Shown in pieces: positions 26,392 to 34,843 of a DNA stretch of 64,000 nucleotides (its first letter is position 1; the number at the start of each line of letters is the position of its first letter). The position numbers and the translations under genes are program-made. This stretch comes from CF-162 sp040882565 (GTDB taxonomy: Bacteria > Chloroflexota > Dehalococcoidia > SM23-28-2 > RBG-16-64-32), in NCBI GenBank assembly GCA_040882565.1, contig JBBEAZ010000022.1, positions 1 to 64,000 of the forward strand, written 5' to 3'. Under the pieces are notes generated by a model. The model was given only the letters and a program-made list of their open reading frames with translations. It searched no databases and was not told the origin of the DNA.

Positions 26392-29194
26392 CATTGACGG
26401 GCATTCGATCATCCACCGCTCGTTTCACGCGATGAAGCAGCTGGCCGAGCCGCTGCGCGTGCGCGCGACCGGCGAGCTGACGGGCGCGCCGTTCGGGTTC
26501 GCGAACACATTCATCCACATGTTCGGGGAGCTGGAGCCGACGCACGTCATCGTCACAATGGACAAGGGCGCGATCACCTTCCGCAACGAGATCACCGACA
26601 CGTACAAGGCGACGCGTGTGCCGATGGCCGCCGAGGAGCGCGAGGAGTTCAGCCGCCAGATGAAGCGGACCCGCGAGGTGATCGAGACGTTCGGCATGCC
26701 GATCTACGAGCTGGAGGGCTTCGAGGCCGACGACCTGATGGGCACGCTCTCCAGCCAGGCCGCCGAGCAGGAGATAGAGACATTCCTTGTCTCGATGGAT
26801 TCTGACATCGCCCAGCTCGTGCGCGAGCACGTCAACCTTTGGATGTACCGGCCGTACCAGCGCGACTCCGTCATGTTCCGTAGCGACGAGGACGTCAAGG
26901 AGCGCTACGGCGTCCTGCCTCACCAGATGGCGGACCTCAAGGCGCTCAAGGGCGACACATCCGACAACATCGCCGGCATCCCCGGCGTTGGCGACAAGAC
27001 GGCGGCGAAGCTGGTCGAGCAGTTCGGCTCGGTCGAAGCGATGCTCGACCGCGTCGACGAGATCTCGTCGGCAAAGATCCAGGGGCTCGTCCGCGAGTAC
27101 GCCGACCAACTGCGGCAGTCAAAGCGCCTGGCGACGATCGTCTGCGACGTGCCGGGCATCTCGCTCGACATGGAAGCCGCCGACTTCTACGCGCACTACG
27201 ACCAGAGCCGCGTCGCCGAGCTGTTCCGCGAGCTGGAGTTCCGCACGCTGATCCCGCGGCTGCCCAAGCAGCGCGGTGCTTCGGCGCCGGTGGCCACAGC
27301 CGCACCGCCGGTTGAGACGAGCTTCGACATCATCCGCGACGAGGCGGACCTCGACCGGATCGTCAAGGACATCAAGAAGCAGAAGTCGTTCGTCCTCGAC
27401 CTCGAAACGACGACGCGCGAGCCGATGCGCACCGATATCGTCGGCTTGTCGATCGGGCTCGGGTCGGGTGAGGCGTACTACGTGCCGGTCGGGCACGCGC
27501 CGCGGCTCGGCGACGAAGCGCAGCTGCCGATCGCGACAGTGCTGGCGAAGCTCGAGCCCTTGATCAGTGGGGAAGAGATACGGATTACCGGACATAACGT
27601 CAAGTTCGATTACGTCGTGCTCGCCAACCACGGCATCGAAATGCGCGGCGGCGAGTTCGACACGATGATCGCCGCGTTCCTCGTAGGTGAGGGCGGCGGC
27701 GCGGGACGCCCGGAGGAAGGGAACCTGGCGCTGCCGTGGCTCTACGCGCGGCGCTTCGGCACGGAACTGCCGGACCGGGGCGTCGTCCTCGGGCACGGCG
27801 GGAAGAAGAGCGACCACATCACGATCGACCAGGCCGAAGTGTCGGCGACGGGCGAGATGGCCTGCGCCGGCGCCGACGCGATCAGCCAGCTGCGCGCGGT
27901 CCTCGAGCCGGAGATCCGCGAGAAGGGGATGGAGCGGCTGTTCGATGAGATCGAGATGCCACTGGTGTCGGTCCTCGCGCGGATGGAGCTGGCGGGCGTC
28001 GCCGTCGACACCGGCGTGCTGCATGAAATGGGCGAATCGCTGGCCGAGGAGATCAAGCGCCTGGAGGAGGAGATCTACAAGGACGTCGGCCACGAGTTCA
28101 ACATCGGCTCGCCGGCGCAGCTCTCGCAGATCCTCTTCGACGAGATTGGGCTGCCGAAGACGCGGCGGCTGAAGACCGGGGGCTACGCCACTGACAAGGA
28201 CTCGCTGGAGGCGATGCGCGGCGTCCATCCGGTCGTCGACCGCATCTTCAGCTACCGCGAGCTGACGAAGCTGAAGTCGACATACCTCGATCCGCTGCCG
28301 TTCCTCGTCCACCCGCGGACGAAGCGCATCCACACCGAGTTCAACCAGTCGGGCGCCGCCACCGGCCGCCTCTCGTCCAGCAATCCAAACATGCAGAACA
28401 TCCCCGTCCGCGGCGAGATCGGCGCTCAGGTGCGCCGCGCCTTCATCGCGCGAGACAACGGCAAGGACCCGCAGCTGCTGTCCGCGGACTACTCGCAGAT
28501 CGAACTGAGGATCATGGCGCACATCACCGGCGACCCGGCGCTGGTCGGCGCATTCGAGCGGGACGAGGACATCCACGCCGCCACCGCTGCGCAGGTCTTC
28601 GGCGTGCCGCTCGCAGAGGTCACCCCGGACATGCGCCGCCGAGCCAAGGTCTTCAACTTCGGCGTCCTCTACGGGCTCAGCGAGTACGGGCTATCGGTCC
28701 GCGAGCGGATCTCGCGGGAGGACGCGGCAACCTTCATCCGCACGTACTTCGAGAAGTACCCCGGCATCCAGGAGTACGTCTCCGAGACAATCACGAAGGT
28801 GCGGATGAACGGCTACGCGGAGACGCTGTTCGGGCGGCGGCGCTACATTCCGGAGATCAATGCCGGCAACCGCAACGTCCGCCAGGCCGCCGAGCGCGCG
28901 GCGATCAACATGCCGGTGCAGGGCACGGCAGCCGACATCATCAAGATCGCGATGAACCGACTCGACGAAGAGATGCGCGGGCGCAAGCTCAAGACGTGGA
29001 TGACGCTGCAACTGCACGACGAGCTGATGTTTGAGTGCCCGGGTGCCGAGCTGGAAGAGGTGAGGGCGCTGTGTCTTGACATAATGCCCAAGAGCATCGA
29101 AATGGCCGTCCCGTTGAAGATCGACACCAAGGCAGGGAAGTCGTGGGGCGAGATGGAGTACGGCGACCCCGTCGACGTCGCGGCCTACGCGTGA
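26357..29194 (+). CDS. polA: DNA polymerase I, with a degenerate proofreading motif
   Basis: The 945-residue protein has the three PolA parts. The 5' nuclease carries LIDGHSIIHRSFHAM, EGFEADDLMG and GIPGVGDKTAAKL. The 3'-5' exonuclease fold keeps the Exo I pair D348/E350 (DLETT) and Exo II D418 (HNVKFDY). The polymerase has motif A DYSQIELR at D711, O-helix RRRAKVFNFGVLYG, and motif C LHDE at D888. In Exo III the expected Tyr and Asp are Met501 and Gly505 (EMACAGADA), so proofreading may be weak or absent. It repairs gaps and removes primers. GTG 26357 follows TATAAT by 6 nt. Confidence 0.95.
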   Translation: MSPRTDAPLLVLIDGHSIIHRSFHAMKQLAEPLRVRATGELTGAPFGFANTFIHMFGELEPTHVIVTMDKGAITFRNEITDTYKATRVPMAAEEREEFSRQMKRTREVIETFGMPIYELEGFEADDLMGTLSSQAAEQEIETFLVSMDSDIAQLVREHVNLWMYRPYQRDSVMFRSDEDVKERYGVLPHQMADLKALKGDTSDNIAGIPGVGDKTAAKLVEQFGSVEAMLDRVDEISSAKIQGLVREYADQLRQSKRLATIVCDVPGISLDMEAADFYAHYDQSRVAELFRELEFRTLIPRLPKQRGASAPVATAAPPVETSFDIIRDEADLDRIVKDIKKQKSFVLDLETTTREPMRTDIVGLSIGLGSGEAYYVPVGHAPRLGDEAQLPIATVLAKLEPLISGEEIRITGHNVKFDYVVLANHGIEMRGGEFDTMIAAFLVGEGGGAGRPEEGNLALPWLYARRFGTELPDRGVVLGHGGKKSDHITIDQAEVSATGEMACAGADAISQLRAVLEPEIREKGMERLFDEIEMPLVSVLARMELAGVAVDTGVLHEMGESLAEEIKRLEEEIYKDVGHEFNIGSPAQLSQILFDEIGLPKTRRLKTGGYATDKDSLEAMRGVHPVVDRIFSYRELTKLKSTYLDPLPFLVHPRTKRIHTEFNQSGAATGRLSSSNPNMQNIPVRGEIGAQVRRAFIARDNGKDPQLLSADYSQIELRIMAHITGDPALVGAFERDEDIHAATAAQVFGVPLAEVTPDMRRRAKVFNFGVLYGLSEYGLSVRERISREDAATFIRTYFEKYPGIQEYVSETITKVRMNGYAETLFGRRRYIPEINAGNRNVRQAAERAAINMPVQGTAADIIKIAMNRLDEEMRGRKLKTWMTLQLHDELMFECPGAELEEVRALCLDIMPKSIEMAVPLKIDTKAGKSWGEMEYGDPVDVAAYA

Positions 29195-29235
29195 CCGGGT
29201 GTGCTCAGAACCACGACCTTGTAACCTAACCCACG

Positions 29236-29472
29236 ATGTGGGACATCCTGATCACACTCGGCAATCTGATCTTCCTGCCGTCGCTGTTGCCCACGCTCCT
29301 CGATAGCCGCTCCTACATCCCGCGGAAGACTACAGGTCCTACCGTATTCGGGCTGCTGTTCATTATCGCCGGCCTGACAGGGCAGGGGCTCGTCCTGAGC
29401 CCGATCGTCACCACCGCCGTCGCCGCCATGTGGCTGTTCATTTTCATCTTCCGCGGCCGTCACACGGTCTAG
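29236..29472 (+). CDS. Small three-helix membrane protein, tandem copy A
   Basis: The 78-residue protein begins MWDILITLGNLIFLPSLLPT. It has three hydrophobic segments separated by LLDSRSYIPRKTTG and GQGLVLSP, and ends in FIFIFRGRHTV. It is a close relative of the next gene. The size and three-helix layout recall SemiSWEET/PQ-loop half transporters, but I see no decisive motif. No ribosome site is visible. Confidence 0.65.
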   Translation: MWDILITLGNLIFLPSLLPTLLDSRSYIPRKTTGPTVFGLLFIIAGLTGQGLVLSPIVTTAVAAMWLFIFIFRGRHTV

Positions 29473-29512
29473 TTGCCCATAGCCCGGCCCAAACGTACGC
29501 TCGGTTCACACC

Positions 29513-29752
29513 ATGTGGGACGTCCTTCTGACCATCGGCAACGCGGTTTTCATCCCGTCGCTCGTGCCGGCGCTGCTCGATAGCCGCTCCTACATTCCGC
29601 GCCAGACCTCCGGCCTCGCCTGCATCGGCGTCGCGATCGTGCTGGTCGCGCTGATCGGGCAGGGGCTGGTGCTCAGCCCGGCGATGGTGGCCGTGGTCGG
29701 CGCGATGTGGTTGTTCATCTTCTTCTTCCGGGCGCGGCCGGCCGTGGAGTAG
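29513..29752 (+). CDS. Small three-helix membrane protein, tandem copy B
   Basis: The 79-residue protein begins MWDVLLTIGNAVFIPSLVPA. It shares LLDSRSYIPR, GQGLVLSP and AMWLFIF with copy A, 40 bp upstream. A tandem duplication is evident. The function is unknown; as a pair the two could form a heterodimer in the membrane. Confidence 0.65.
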   Translation: MWDVLLTIGNAVFIPSLVPALLDSRSYIPRQTSGLACIGVAIVLVALIGQGLVLSPAMVAVVGAMWLFIFFFRARPAVE

Positions 29753-29775
29753 TATCTTGCGTCCCGGAAGGACGC

Positions 29776-30171
29776 ACGGACGCGATCGAACTCATTCGTT
29801 ATCAGGTGCGCCGCGCCTACGACTGGCTTGCGGTGACCGTCAGTGACATAACGGACGAAATCGCAAACTGGCAGCCAGGCGGTCTGGCCAACTCCATCGC
29901 CGCCACCTACGCCCACACCTTTATATCCGCCGACGAAGACTTCAACCAGGTGTATCTGGGAGGAGAGATGGTGCTGAAGGGCGAATGGGCAGGGCGCGCC
30001 GGGCTCAGCGAGCCGCCGCCGTTCGGGGAAAGCAAAACCGACATCTACAACCTGCGGGTCCACCACCCGCGCTTCCCACGGAGCCAGATCGCCGTCCTCA
30101 AGGGGCTGCAGGGTGCGCACGGTTGGGTGGCCACGGCATGGACGCCGGACGTGGAGCGGACTGCGCTTTAG
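29776..30171 (+). CDS. DinB-like / DUF664-type protein
   Basis: The frame encodes DAIELIRYQVRRAYDWLAV, NSIAATYAHTFISADEDF and LKGLQGAHGWVATAW, which fit the four-helix DinB/YfiT-like fold with its metal-site histidines. These proteins include thiol transferases and metal-dependent enzymes of unknown substrate. The start is unclear. The only standard in-frame start is ATG 29707, inside the previous gene. ACG 29776, 4 nt after GGAAGG, fits the expected N-terminus of about 131 residues. Confidence 0.62.
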   Translation, partial: TDAIELIRYQVRRAYDWLAVTVSDITDEIANWQPGGLANSIAATYAHTFISADEDFNQVYLGGEMVLKGEWAGRAGLSEPPPFGESKTDIYNLRVHHPRFPRSQIAVLKGLQGAHGWVATAWTPDVERTAL

Positions 30172-30195
30172 CCGATGGCCCGTCAAGTGGAGCCG

Positions 30196-30201
30196 TATAA
30201 T
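30196..30201 (+). promoter_or_regulatory. -10 box (TATAAT) before the gene at 30212
   Basis: Perfect TATAAT, 10 nt before the ATG at 30212, with no ribosome site. Confidence 0.4.
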
Positions 30202-30211
30202 CGATGGCGCT

Positions 30212-30646
30212 ATGCGACTAGAAGTCTGTGACTTCGAAGGAAGCGTGATCGGTTCTGTGGACTATGACGGTCGGGCTTTCACATACCAAGGGGATCGCCC
30301 AGGCAATACCCAGTGGAGAACTGCGAATCTGGAACCCGACCACCCGTCGGGTCTACACACTGAGGCCGATGGAGACGGATTCGTCCGCGCCATGCAATGG
30401 CAGTTCCGAAACCATTACGCCTCCGGGCACGTCGTTTATGGCGACGCCTCTCAACGTGGGAACAGGAGAGTCAATTTGAAGAACCCGCCGTCAGCTCCAG
30501 ACATCGCATCATTTAAGGGGATTGAGCCGCTGATCGATTTCCTCGGTTACGGAAATCCCTCCGGGAGGTTTTGGTTTTATGGGAATCGAGGAGGCGGGAG
30601 CTATTTTCCCAGTCGGAGAACCGCAAGGAACACGAGGTCAGACTAG
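30212..30646 (+). CDS. Hypothetical protein, probably frame-disrupted
   Basis: The frame begins MRLEVCDFEGSVIGSVDYDG. This start, then RAFTYQGDRPGNTQ, looks like a small hypothetical family of about 90 residues. In the present frame it runs on to 144 residues and into the next gene. In the +1 frame, the segment FMATPLNVGTGESI ends at 30479, where TGA overlaps a TTG at 30476 (TTGA). A single indel between about 30300 and 30440 would give a normal gene end there. Confidence 0.4.
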   Translation: MRLEVCDFEGSVIGSVDYDGRAFTYQGDRPGNTQWRTANLEPDHPSGLHTEADGDGFVRAMQWQFRNHYASGHVVYGDASQRGNRRVNLKNPPSAPDIASFKGIEPLIDFLGYGNPSGRFWFYGNRGGGSYFPSRRTARNTRSD

Positions 30647-31224
30647 AGTTCCAGAGGATCGAAGAACTGACGAGTGCTGAGCAGCGCCTTAGAGCGGCAC
30701 TCGGGAAGACTCCCAACATGGGGAAGCTAAGACCCACCTGGGCCACAATGAGCCGGCTGATCTTACGAATTGAGCACAATCGCGATTGGCAGAACGCGGA
30801 AGCAGTAAGGCACTACCAGGCAACGGAACTGGGTCGGCGTAAGGGCCAATCGTTCTTGACCGAGGTGCTTCCGCTGCGCAAAGCCCGAGATGACGAGTGG
30901 CCGCACTGTTGGTGGCCGTTCGACCGGTGGAAGGATTGGACGGACTATTGCGACGCAGTGCGTCCCTATCGCTTTGACCGATTGCGGAGACTGCTAGACA
31001 AACATCGACCAGAGTTCCTTTTTTGGTACGGGCGTTGGTTCGGCCGGAAGTACCGAACCGAGTACTTTCCGGAGTTGGAGTCCGACGTCATGCGCAAGAT
31101 CGCCAACGGAAAAGCCGAAGTCGGCGTGGTGGGACCAACAACGGTGGTGCTTACACCATTTTTCGGTTTTCGATCCATGCCGATGCGCGTGATCGACGAA
31201 ATCGCATCCGATCTCGGGCTATAA
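30476..31224 (+). pseudogene. Frame-disrupted hypothetical gene (possible uracil-DNA-glycosylase-like fold)
   Basis: Three frames together give one coherent protein. From TTG 30476 come LKNPPSAPDIASFKGIEPLI and RFWF in frame 2. Then comes MGIEEAG (from 30579) in frame 3, then ELFSQSENRKEHEVRLEF in frame 1, which continues to 31224. Two small indels, at a TTTT run near 30575 and a GGG run near 30597, would join them. The FMGIEEAG and LPLRKARDDEWP landmarks recall a UDG-like family of unknown role; that link is weak. Errors or decay are both possible. Confidence 0.45.
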
Positions 31225-31273
31225 ACACCGGTTGCGATAAGTGCGGGCACGCCTGCCCCTTCATGACACGATT

Positions 31274-31629
31274 TGGTGGAGACGGAGGGGAATTGAACCC
31301 CTCGTCCAGGAAGAAGCCCACCCGGACATCTACAGGCTTAGCCGCCTCTTTAATCTCGCCCGGCGTACCGCAGACGGCGGCGTCACCGCCGGGCCAAGCC
31401 GATTGTCTTTTGTCTCCTGTATCGGCGTGAGGAGACAGCACCCCGACATTACGTCGCCGGTTCGCTGCCCATCGGGGTGAGGCCTGCGGCCGGCGTCGCT
31501 AACCTAAATTAGGCTGCGAGAGCGTACTGGTTTGTGCCAGTTGTTTTGTTGCCAGGAGATTTAGGAGGTGTCTGGCGACCTCCGCCTGCAATCCGAGCTC
31601 AACTTTCCCTGTCGAACCCTTGCGTCCCC
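31274..31629 (-). ncRNA. ssrA: Transfer-messenger RNA (tmRNA)
   Basis: The minus strand begins GGGGACGCAAGGGTTCGAC and ends GGTTCAATTCCCCTCCGTCT plus CCACCA. The 5' GGGGACG pairs with 3' CGTCTCC as the acceptor stem (one G-U), with a T-arm GGTTCAATTCC. The RNA is about 356 nt, one-piece, with encoded CCA. It frees stalled ribosomes and tags nascent chains for proteolysis. The partner gene smpB lies 600 bp upstream on the same strand. Confidence 0.95.
31509..31553 (-). other. tmRNA proteolysis-tag reading frame
   Basis: The frame inside ssrA reads GNKTTGTNQYALAA then TAA. The ending ALAA is the usual ClpXP-recognised terminus, and the GN/AN-type start is the expected resume position. Confidence 0.85.
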
Positions 31630-31898
31630 AGATGAGTTCATTTTAGCACGAATGAGCGGGTTGTTCGATGCGGGTGCCCCGCCCCACCCACCCAATAGAT
31701 GGTAGTTATCGGGGGACACCCCCCGAACCCCCGGCAGCGTCTGGACGCTGCACCTCTGCGCCGGACTCACTGCGGCGCGGTTGGGGACGTCGTTGAGAAT
31801 GCCCTGCCGCCTCGCGCCCACGCAAAATATGACGGTGACGGAGGGACCACCGAGAAACCCCCAGCAACGGCTCCGCTGCGCCTTCGCGTTCGCCAATG
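31630..31898. other. Intergenic region upstream of tmRNA
   Basis: This 269-bp gap holds a G/C-run palindromic stretch (GGGGGACACCCCCCGAACCCCC near 31710-31731) and no convincing ORF. The tmRNA promoter on the minus strand should lie at its left end; CATTTTAGC at 31640-31648 gives a minus-strand TAAAAT as candidate -10 box. Confidence 0.4.
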
Positions 31899-32223
31899 TC
31901 AACTGGTTGCGCATCGTGTGAGCGCTTCCGTTGATATTTCGATTCTTCGCCCGTTCTGCTCGTTCAGCAGGTTCATGTTCGAGTCGAGCTGAAGCACGAT
32001 GCGTCCATCCGCAGTCCTCACTTCGACATGAATAGGCTCATCACCCACAATCGTGTAGCCAATGTCGGTGGATTCTTCGCGCGGAAGCTCCACCTCGCCT
32101 CGATCATTGACCTCCACACGCAACGTCTCGTTCGTCGAAGTCACGTAGGTGATCGTCTCTCCCGATTCGCATACTGACGCCAGTTCCCATGAAAGCCAGA
32201 GCTAGAGCGAACGCAAGGCGCAT
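31899..32223 (-). pseudogene. Frameshifted small exported protein
   Basis: ATG 32223, 5 nt after the smpB stop, begins a signal-peptide-like MRLAFALALAFMGTGV. That frame then turns nonsensical. The adjacent frame carries SVCESGETITYVTSTNETL and runs on through GEVELPREESTDIGY to the stop at 31899. A one-base insertion near 32185 would fuse them into a protein of about 107 residues. The longest intact frame (GTG 32144) has 81 residues and no export signal. The role is unknown. Confidence 0.45.
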
Positions 32224-32228
32224 GTGGC

Positions 32229-32681
32229 TCACGCCCGCCGGCGTAGGGCCTGCTGAATGCGGCGGTCGGCGTCGCGTTTGGCGATGGACTCACGCTTGTC
32301 GTACTGCTTCTTGCCGCGGGCGAGGGCGATTTCGAGCTTGGCCTTGCCGTTCTTGAGGTAGAGGCGCAGCGGGACGATCGTGGCGCCGGACGTGGTTGCT
32401 TCGCGCTCCAGTTCGTAGATCTCGCGCTTGTGAAGGAGGAGCTTGCGATCGCGGGTCGGGTCGTGGTTTCGCTGGGCAGCAGGCGCGTACTTGGCGATGT
32501 GGGCGCCGATCAGCCACAGTTCGCCGTCCTTCGGGCGCACGTAGGCCTCGCGGATGCTGACACTGCCGTCGCGGACCGACTTGATTTCGGTGCCGGTGAG
32601 GGCGATGCCGGCCTCCAGGCGCTTCAGCAGGTGGTAGTCGAAGCCGGCCTTGCGGTTGACGCTGATCGTTTTGTCGGGCAC
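32229..32681 (-). CDS. smpB: SsrA-binding protein SmpB
   Basis: The 150-residue protein has SmpB landmarks: NRKAGFDYHLLKRLEAGIAL, GTEIKSVRDGSVSIREAYV, a central KYAPAAQRNHDPTRDRKLLL, and a basic C-terminal tail DKRESIAKRDADRRIQQAL. It binds the tRNA-like part of tmRNA and brings it to stalled ribosomes. The start is GTG 32681. It lies just upstream of ssrA, as in many bacteria. Confidence 0.96.
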   Translation of the reverse strand: MPDKTISVNRKAGFDYHLLKRLEAGIALTGTEIKSVRDGSVSIREAYVRPKDGELWLIGAHIAKYAPAAQRNHDPTRDRKLLLHKREIYELEREATTSGATIVPLRLYLKNGKAKLEIALARGKKQYDKRESIAKRDADRRIQQALRRRA

Positions 32682-32723
32682 GGGGGTATTCTCTCGGCAG
32701 GGGAAGAGTTTACATAACTCCGG

Positions 32724-33971
32724 TCAGGGGGCCGCCGCTGCCTGGGCAGCCAGCTCTTGTTCCAGCAGGTCGATTGCTGCGAAAAGCTGAGGACCGGCGC
32801 CGGTCGTCAGTTCGTCTTCCGTCGTCTCCACCACCTGGTCCGGCGTCAGACCGACGCCTTCGATCAGCTCGCCGTTAGGGGTTAGCCAGCGGGCGATCGT
32901 GACGTAGAGGGCGCCGCCGTTGGACAGCTCACGCAGGTGATTGACAGAACCCTTACCGAAAGTCTGCTCGCCGATGAGCTTCGCCCGGCCGTGGTCGCGC
33001 AGGGCGCCGGCCAGGACCTCGGAGCCGCTCGCCGAACCGGCGCTGACGAGGATGACGATGGGGATGTCGATCGCCTCACCGCCCTCCTGCGCGTTGTAGA
33101 CGATCTCGCCGCCTTCGCGGTCGACCTGGGTGAGGATCACTCCGCTGTCGATGAACATGTCAGCGACGTTCACAGTCGCGTCGAGGCCGCCGCCAGGGTT
33201 GCGGCGCAGGTCGAGGATCAGCCCTTTGTAGCCACCCTCTGACACATCACGGAGCGCGTTTTGCATATCCCCAACGGTCTGATCGGTAAACTGCTGGATC
33301 TCGATGTAAGCCAGGTCAGAGATGACCTCGCCGTCTTCACCCTTGACGTCCTCCACGAATACAGTCGGCACGACGATCGTGCCGCGGATTATCGGTACGT
33401 CTTGAGTGTCCTGGTCCCCGGGGTGGCGGATCGTCAGCGTCACGGTTGTGCCGTCAGCGCCACGGATGCGGCCGACCGCTTCGTTGACGGTCCAGCCCTC
33501 GGTGGATTCGCCGTCGACGGCGATGATAACGTCGCCGGGGAGGATGCCGGCCTTCTCAGCCGGCGAGTCGCGGAAGGGCGTGACGATCGTAATCAGTCCG
33601 GTGGTCGGGTCCTGGTCGACAGTGGCGCCGATGCCCTCGAAGGTGCCGGTAATCAGGTCGAGGCCGTTCTGGTACAGATCAGGCGGGATGTAGACGGTGT
33701 GCGGGTCGCCCATCGCGTCGATGATCCCCTGGATCGAGCCTTGCTGGAGCGCTTCGTCAGTCACGGCTTCCGGCGTTACAAAGTCCTCACGCAGGATGTC
33801 GGCGATCTCGTCGAGGATGCCAAACTCGGCGCCGGAGCTGGAGCCGTTGTTGACGTTGCCGCCGGAGCCGCCGCCGTTGTCCTCGCCCAGCGCGTAGCCC
33901 AGCACGCTGCCGAACGCCACGACGAGCGCGACAAACACCATCGCCAGGCTTAATTTCAGCGTCTTCCACAT
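32724..33971 (-). CDS. ctpA: Carboxyl-terminal processing protease (S41, CtpA-like)
   Basis: The 415-residue protein has an N-terminal membrane anchor, then a Gly/Asn-rich linker. A PDZ domain (GIGATVDQDPTTGLITIVTP, EKAGILPGDVIIAVDGE) and the S41 protease core follow. The catalytic serine is in VSAGSASGSEVLAGAL and the lysine in GEQTFGKGSVNHL. It cuts exported substrates at their C-termini outside the membrane. A GGAG site precedes the ATG by 8-9 nt. Confidence 0.93.
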   Translation of the reverse strand: MWKTLKLSLAMVFVALVVAFGSVLGYALGEDNGGGSGGNVNNGSSSGAEFGILDEIADILREDFVTPEAVTDEALQQGSIQGIIDAMGDPHTVYIPPDLYQNGLDLITGTFEGIGATVDQDPTTGLITIVTPFRDSPAEKAGILPGDVIIAVDGESTEGWTVNEAVGRIRGADGTTVTLTIRHPGDQDTQDVPIIRGTIVVPTVFVEDVKGEDGEVISDLAYIEIQQFTDQTVGDMQNALRDVSEGGYKGLILDLRRNPGGGLDATVNVADMFIDSGVILTQVDREGGEIVYNAQEGGEAIDIPIVILVSAGSASGSEVLAGALRDHGRAKLIGEQTFGKGSVNHLRELSNGGALYVTIARWLTPNGELIEGVGLTPDQVVETTEDELTTGAGPQLFAAIDLLEQELAAQAAAAP

Positions 33972-34307
33972 GGTCTAACTCCAGAAGGCTTGCGGATAAT
34001 TTACATAAGGCGCAACATCACGCCGGTCGTTCGATTTCTTGCCATTCGAGTGTAGCATCGGCTGCGAAGGGGCGGCAATTTCCGTTGCCGCTGACCGGTA
34101 CCACGCGGATGCTTAGCGTGCGGTTCAGTTCGCATTCTTTCGGTTGTTGATCGGGCGCGCCAATGTCGCCTTAAGACCGAGGTCCCACTTCGGGGGCCAA
34201 TCTGTCACTTCCATATCTACAGTATACATAACGTGTATAGTGCGAACCTACGTCGCGAATTCCCTGATTGCCTCCGGAGCTCCTCGCCCTGTATCCTCGG
34301 CCTTCCA
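33972..34307. other. Intergenic region between ctpA and the PTPS-like gene
   Basis: These 336 bp contain the ctpA leader on the minus strand. Near 34220-34241 there is an AT-rich AGTATACATAACGTGTATAG with partial dyad symmetry, possibly a promoter or operator for the + gene. TATCCT lies 10 nt before the ATG at 34308. I see no gene or RNA. Confidence 0.4.
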
Positions 34308-34790
34308 ATGAGCTTCCGCATTGTCCTGGAACGCAACACGCTCCGCTTCGCGGCGGCGCACTTCACGACGTTCGGTGCCGAGTGCGAGCCGCTGCACGGC
34401 CACAACTATGCCCTCACGGTCGAGATCGACGGCGATCTGACGGGGGACTCCTGGGTGCTGGACTTCACGGGGGCCAAGGCCCTGGTGCGCGCGATCTGCA
34501 AGGAGCTGGACCACAAGTTCATCCTTCCGCTCAACAATCCCGCCCTCTCGATCAGCGAGTCCTCCGCTGAGTTCGAGATCCACTTCGGCGATCGCCGTTA
34601 CGTCGTCCCGCGGAGCGACGTGGTCCCACTGCCGATCGACAACTCGACCGCGGAACGCCTGGCAGAGTGGGTGGCTGGGCGGATCGCCGAGGAGTTGCGC
34701 AAGCGGGCGCATAGCAACGTTATGTCACTAGCGGTCGGGGTTGAGGAAGCCCCGGGCCAGTCCGGCTGGTTCCGCACGACGCTGCCCTGA
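34308..34790 (+). CDS. 6-pyruvoyl-tetrahydropterin synthase / QueD family protein
   Basis: The 160-residue T-fold protein starts MSFRIVLERNTLRFAAAHFT. It has zinc ligands AAHF and LHGHNYALTVEIDG, followed by WVLDFTGAKALVRAICKELDHKF with the LDH catalytic region, and a late STAERLAEWVAGRI helix and VEEAPGQSGWF. Family members act in tetrahydropterin or queuosine/7-deazaguanine synthesis. A 15-20-residue insert (SSAEFEIHFGDRRYVVP) separates it from short QueD proteins. Confidence 0.85.
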   Translation: MSFRIVLERNTLRFAAAHFTTFGAECEPLHGHNYALTVEIDGDLTGDSWVLDFTGAKALVRAICKELDHKFILPLNNPALSISESSAEFEIHFGDRRYVVPRSDVVPLPIDNSTAERLAEWVAGRIAEELRKRAHSNVMSLAVGVEEAPGQSGWFRTTLP

Positions 34791-34843
34791 GCGGTTCGAC
34801 TACCGACAATCCTCAGTTCGTCACCGAACCCGCCTCGAACCGG

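Noticed and set aside
23427..26398. Calling the lipase segment an insertion sequence or integrative element
   Set aside because: Despite the 47-bp flanking repeat, it encodes no mobility enzyme and has no terminal inverted repeats.
27119..28576. 485-codon ORF opposite polA
   Set aside because: Antisense shadow of the PolA frame with no recognisable motif or ribosome site.
34010..34240. Possible tRNA or structured RNA in the ctpA-PTPS gap
   Set aside because: TTCGATT-like bits are present, but no acceptor and T-arm pairing could be built around them.
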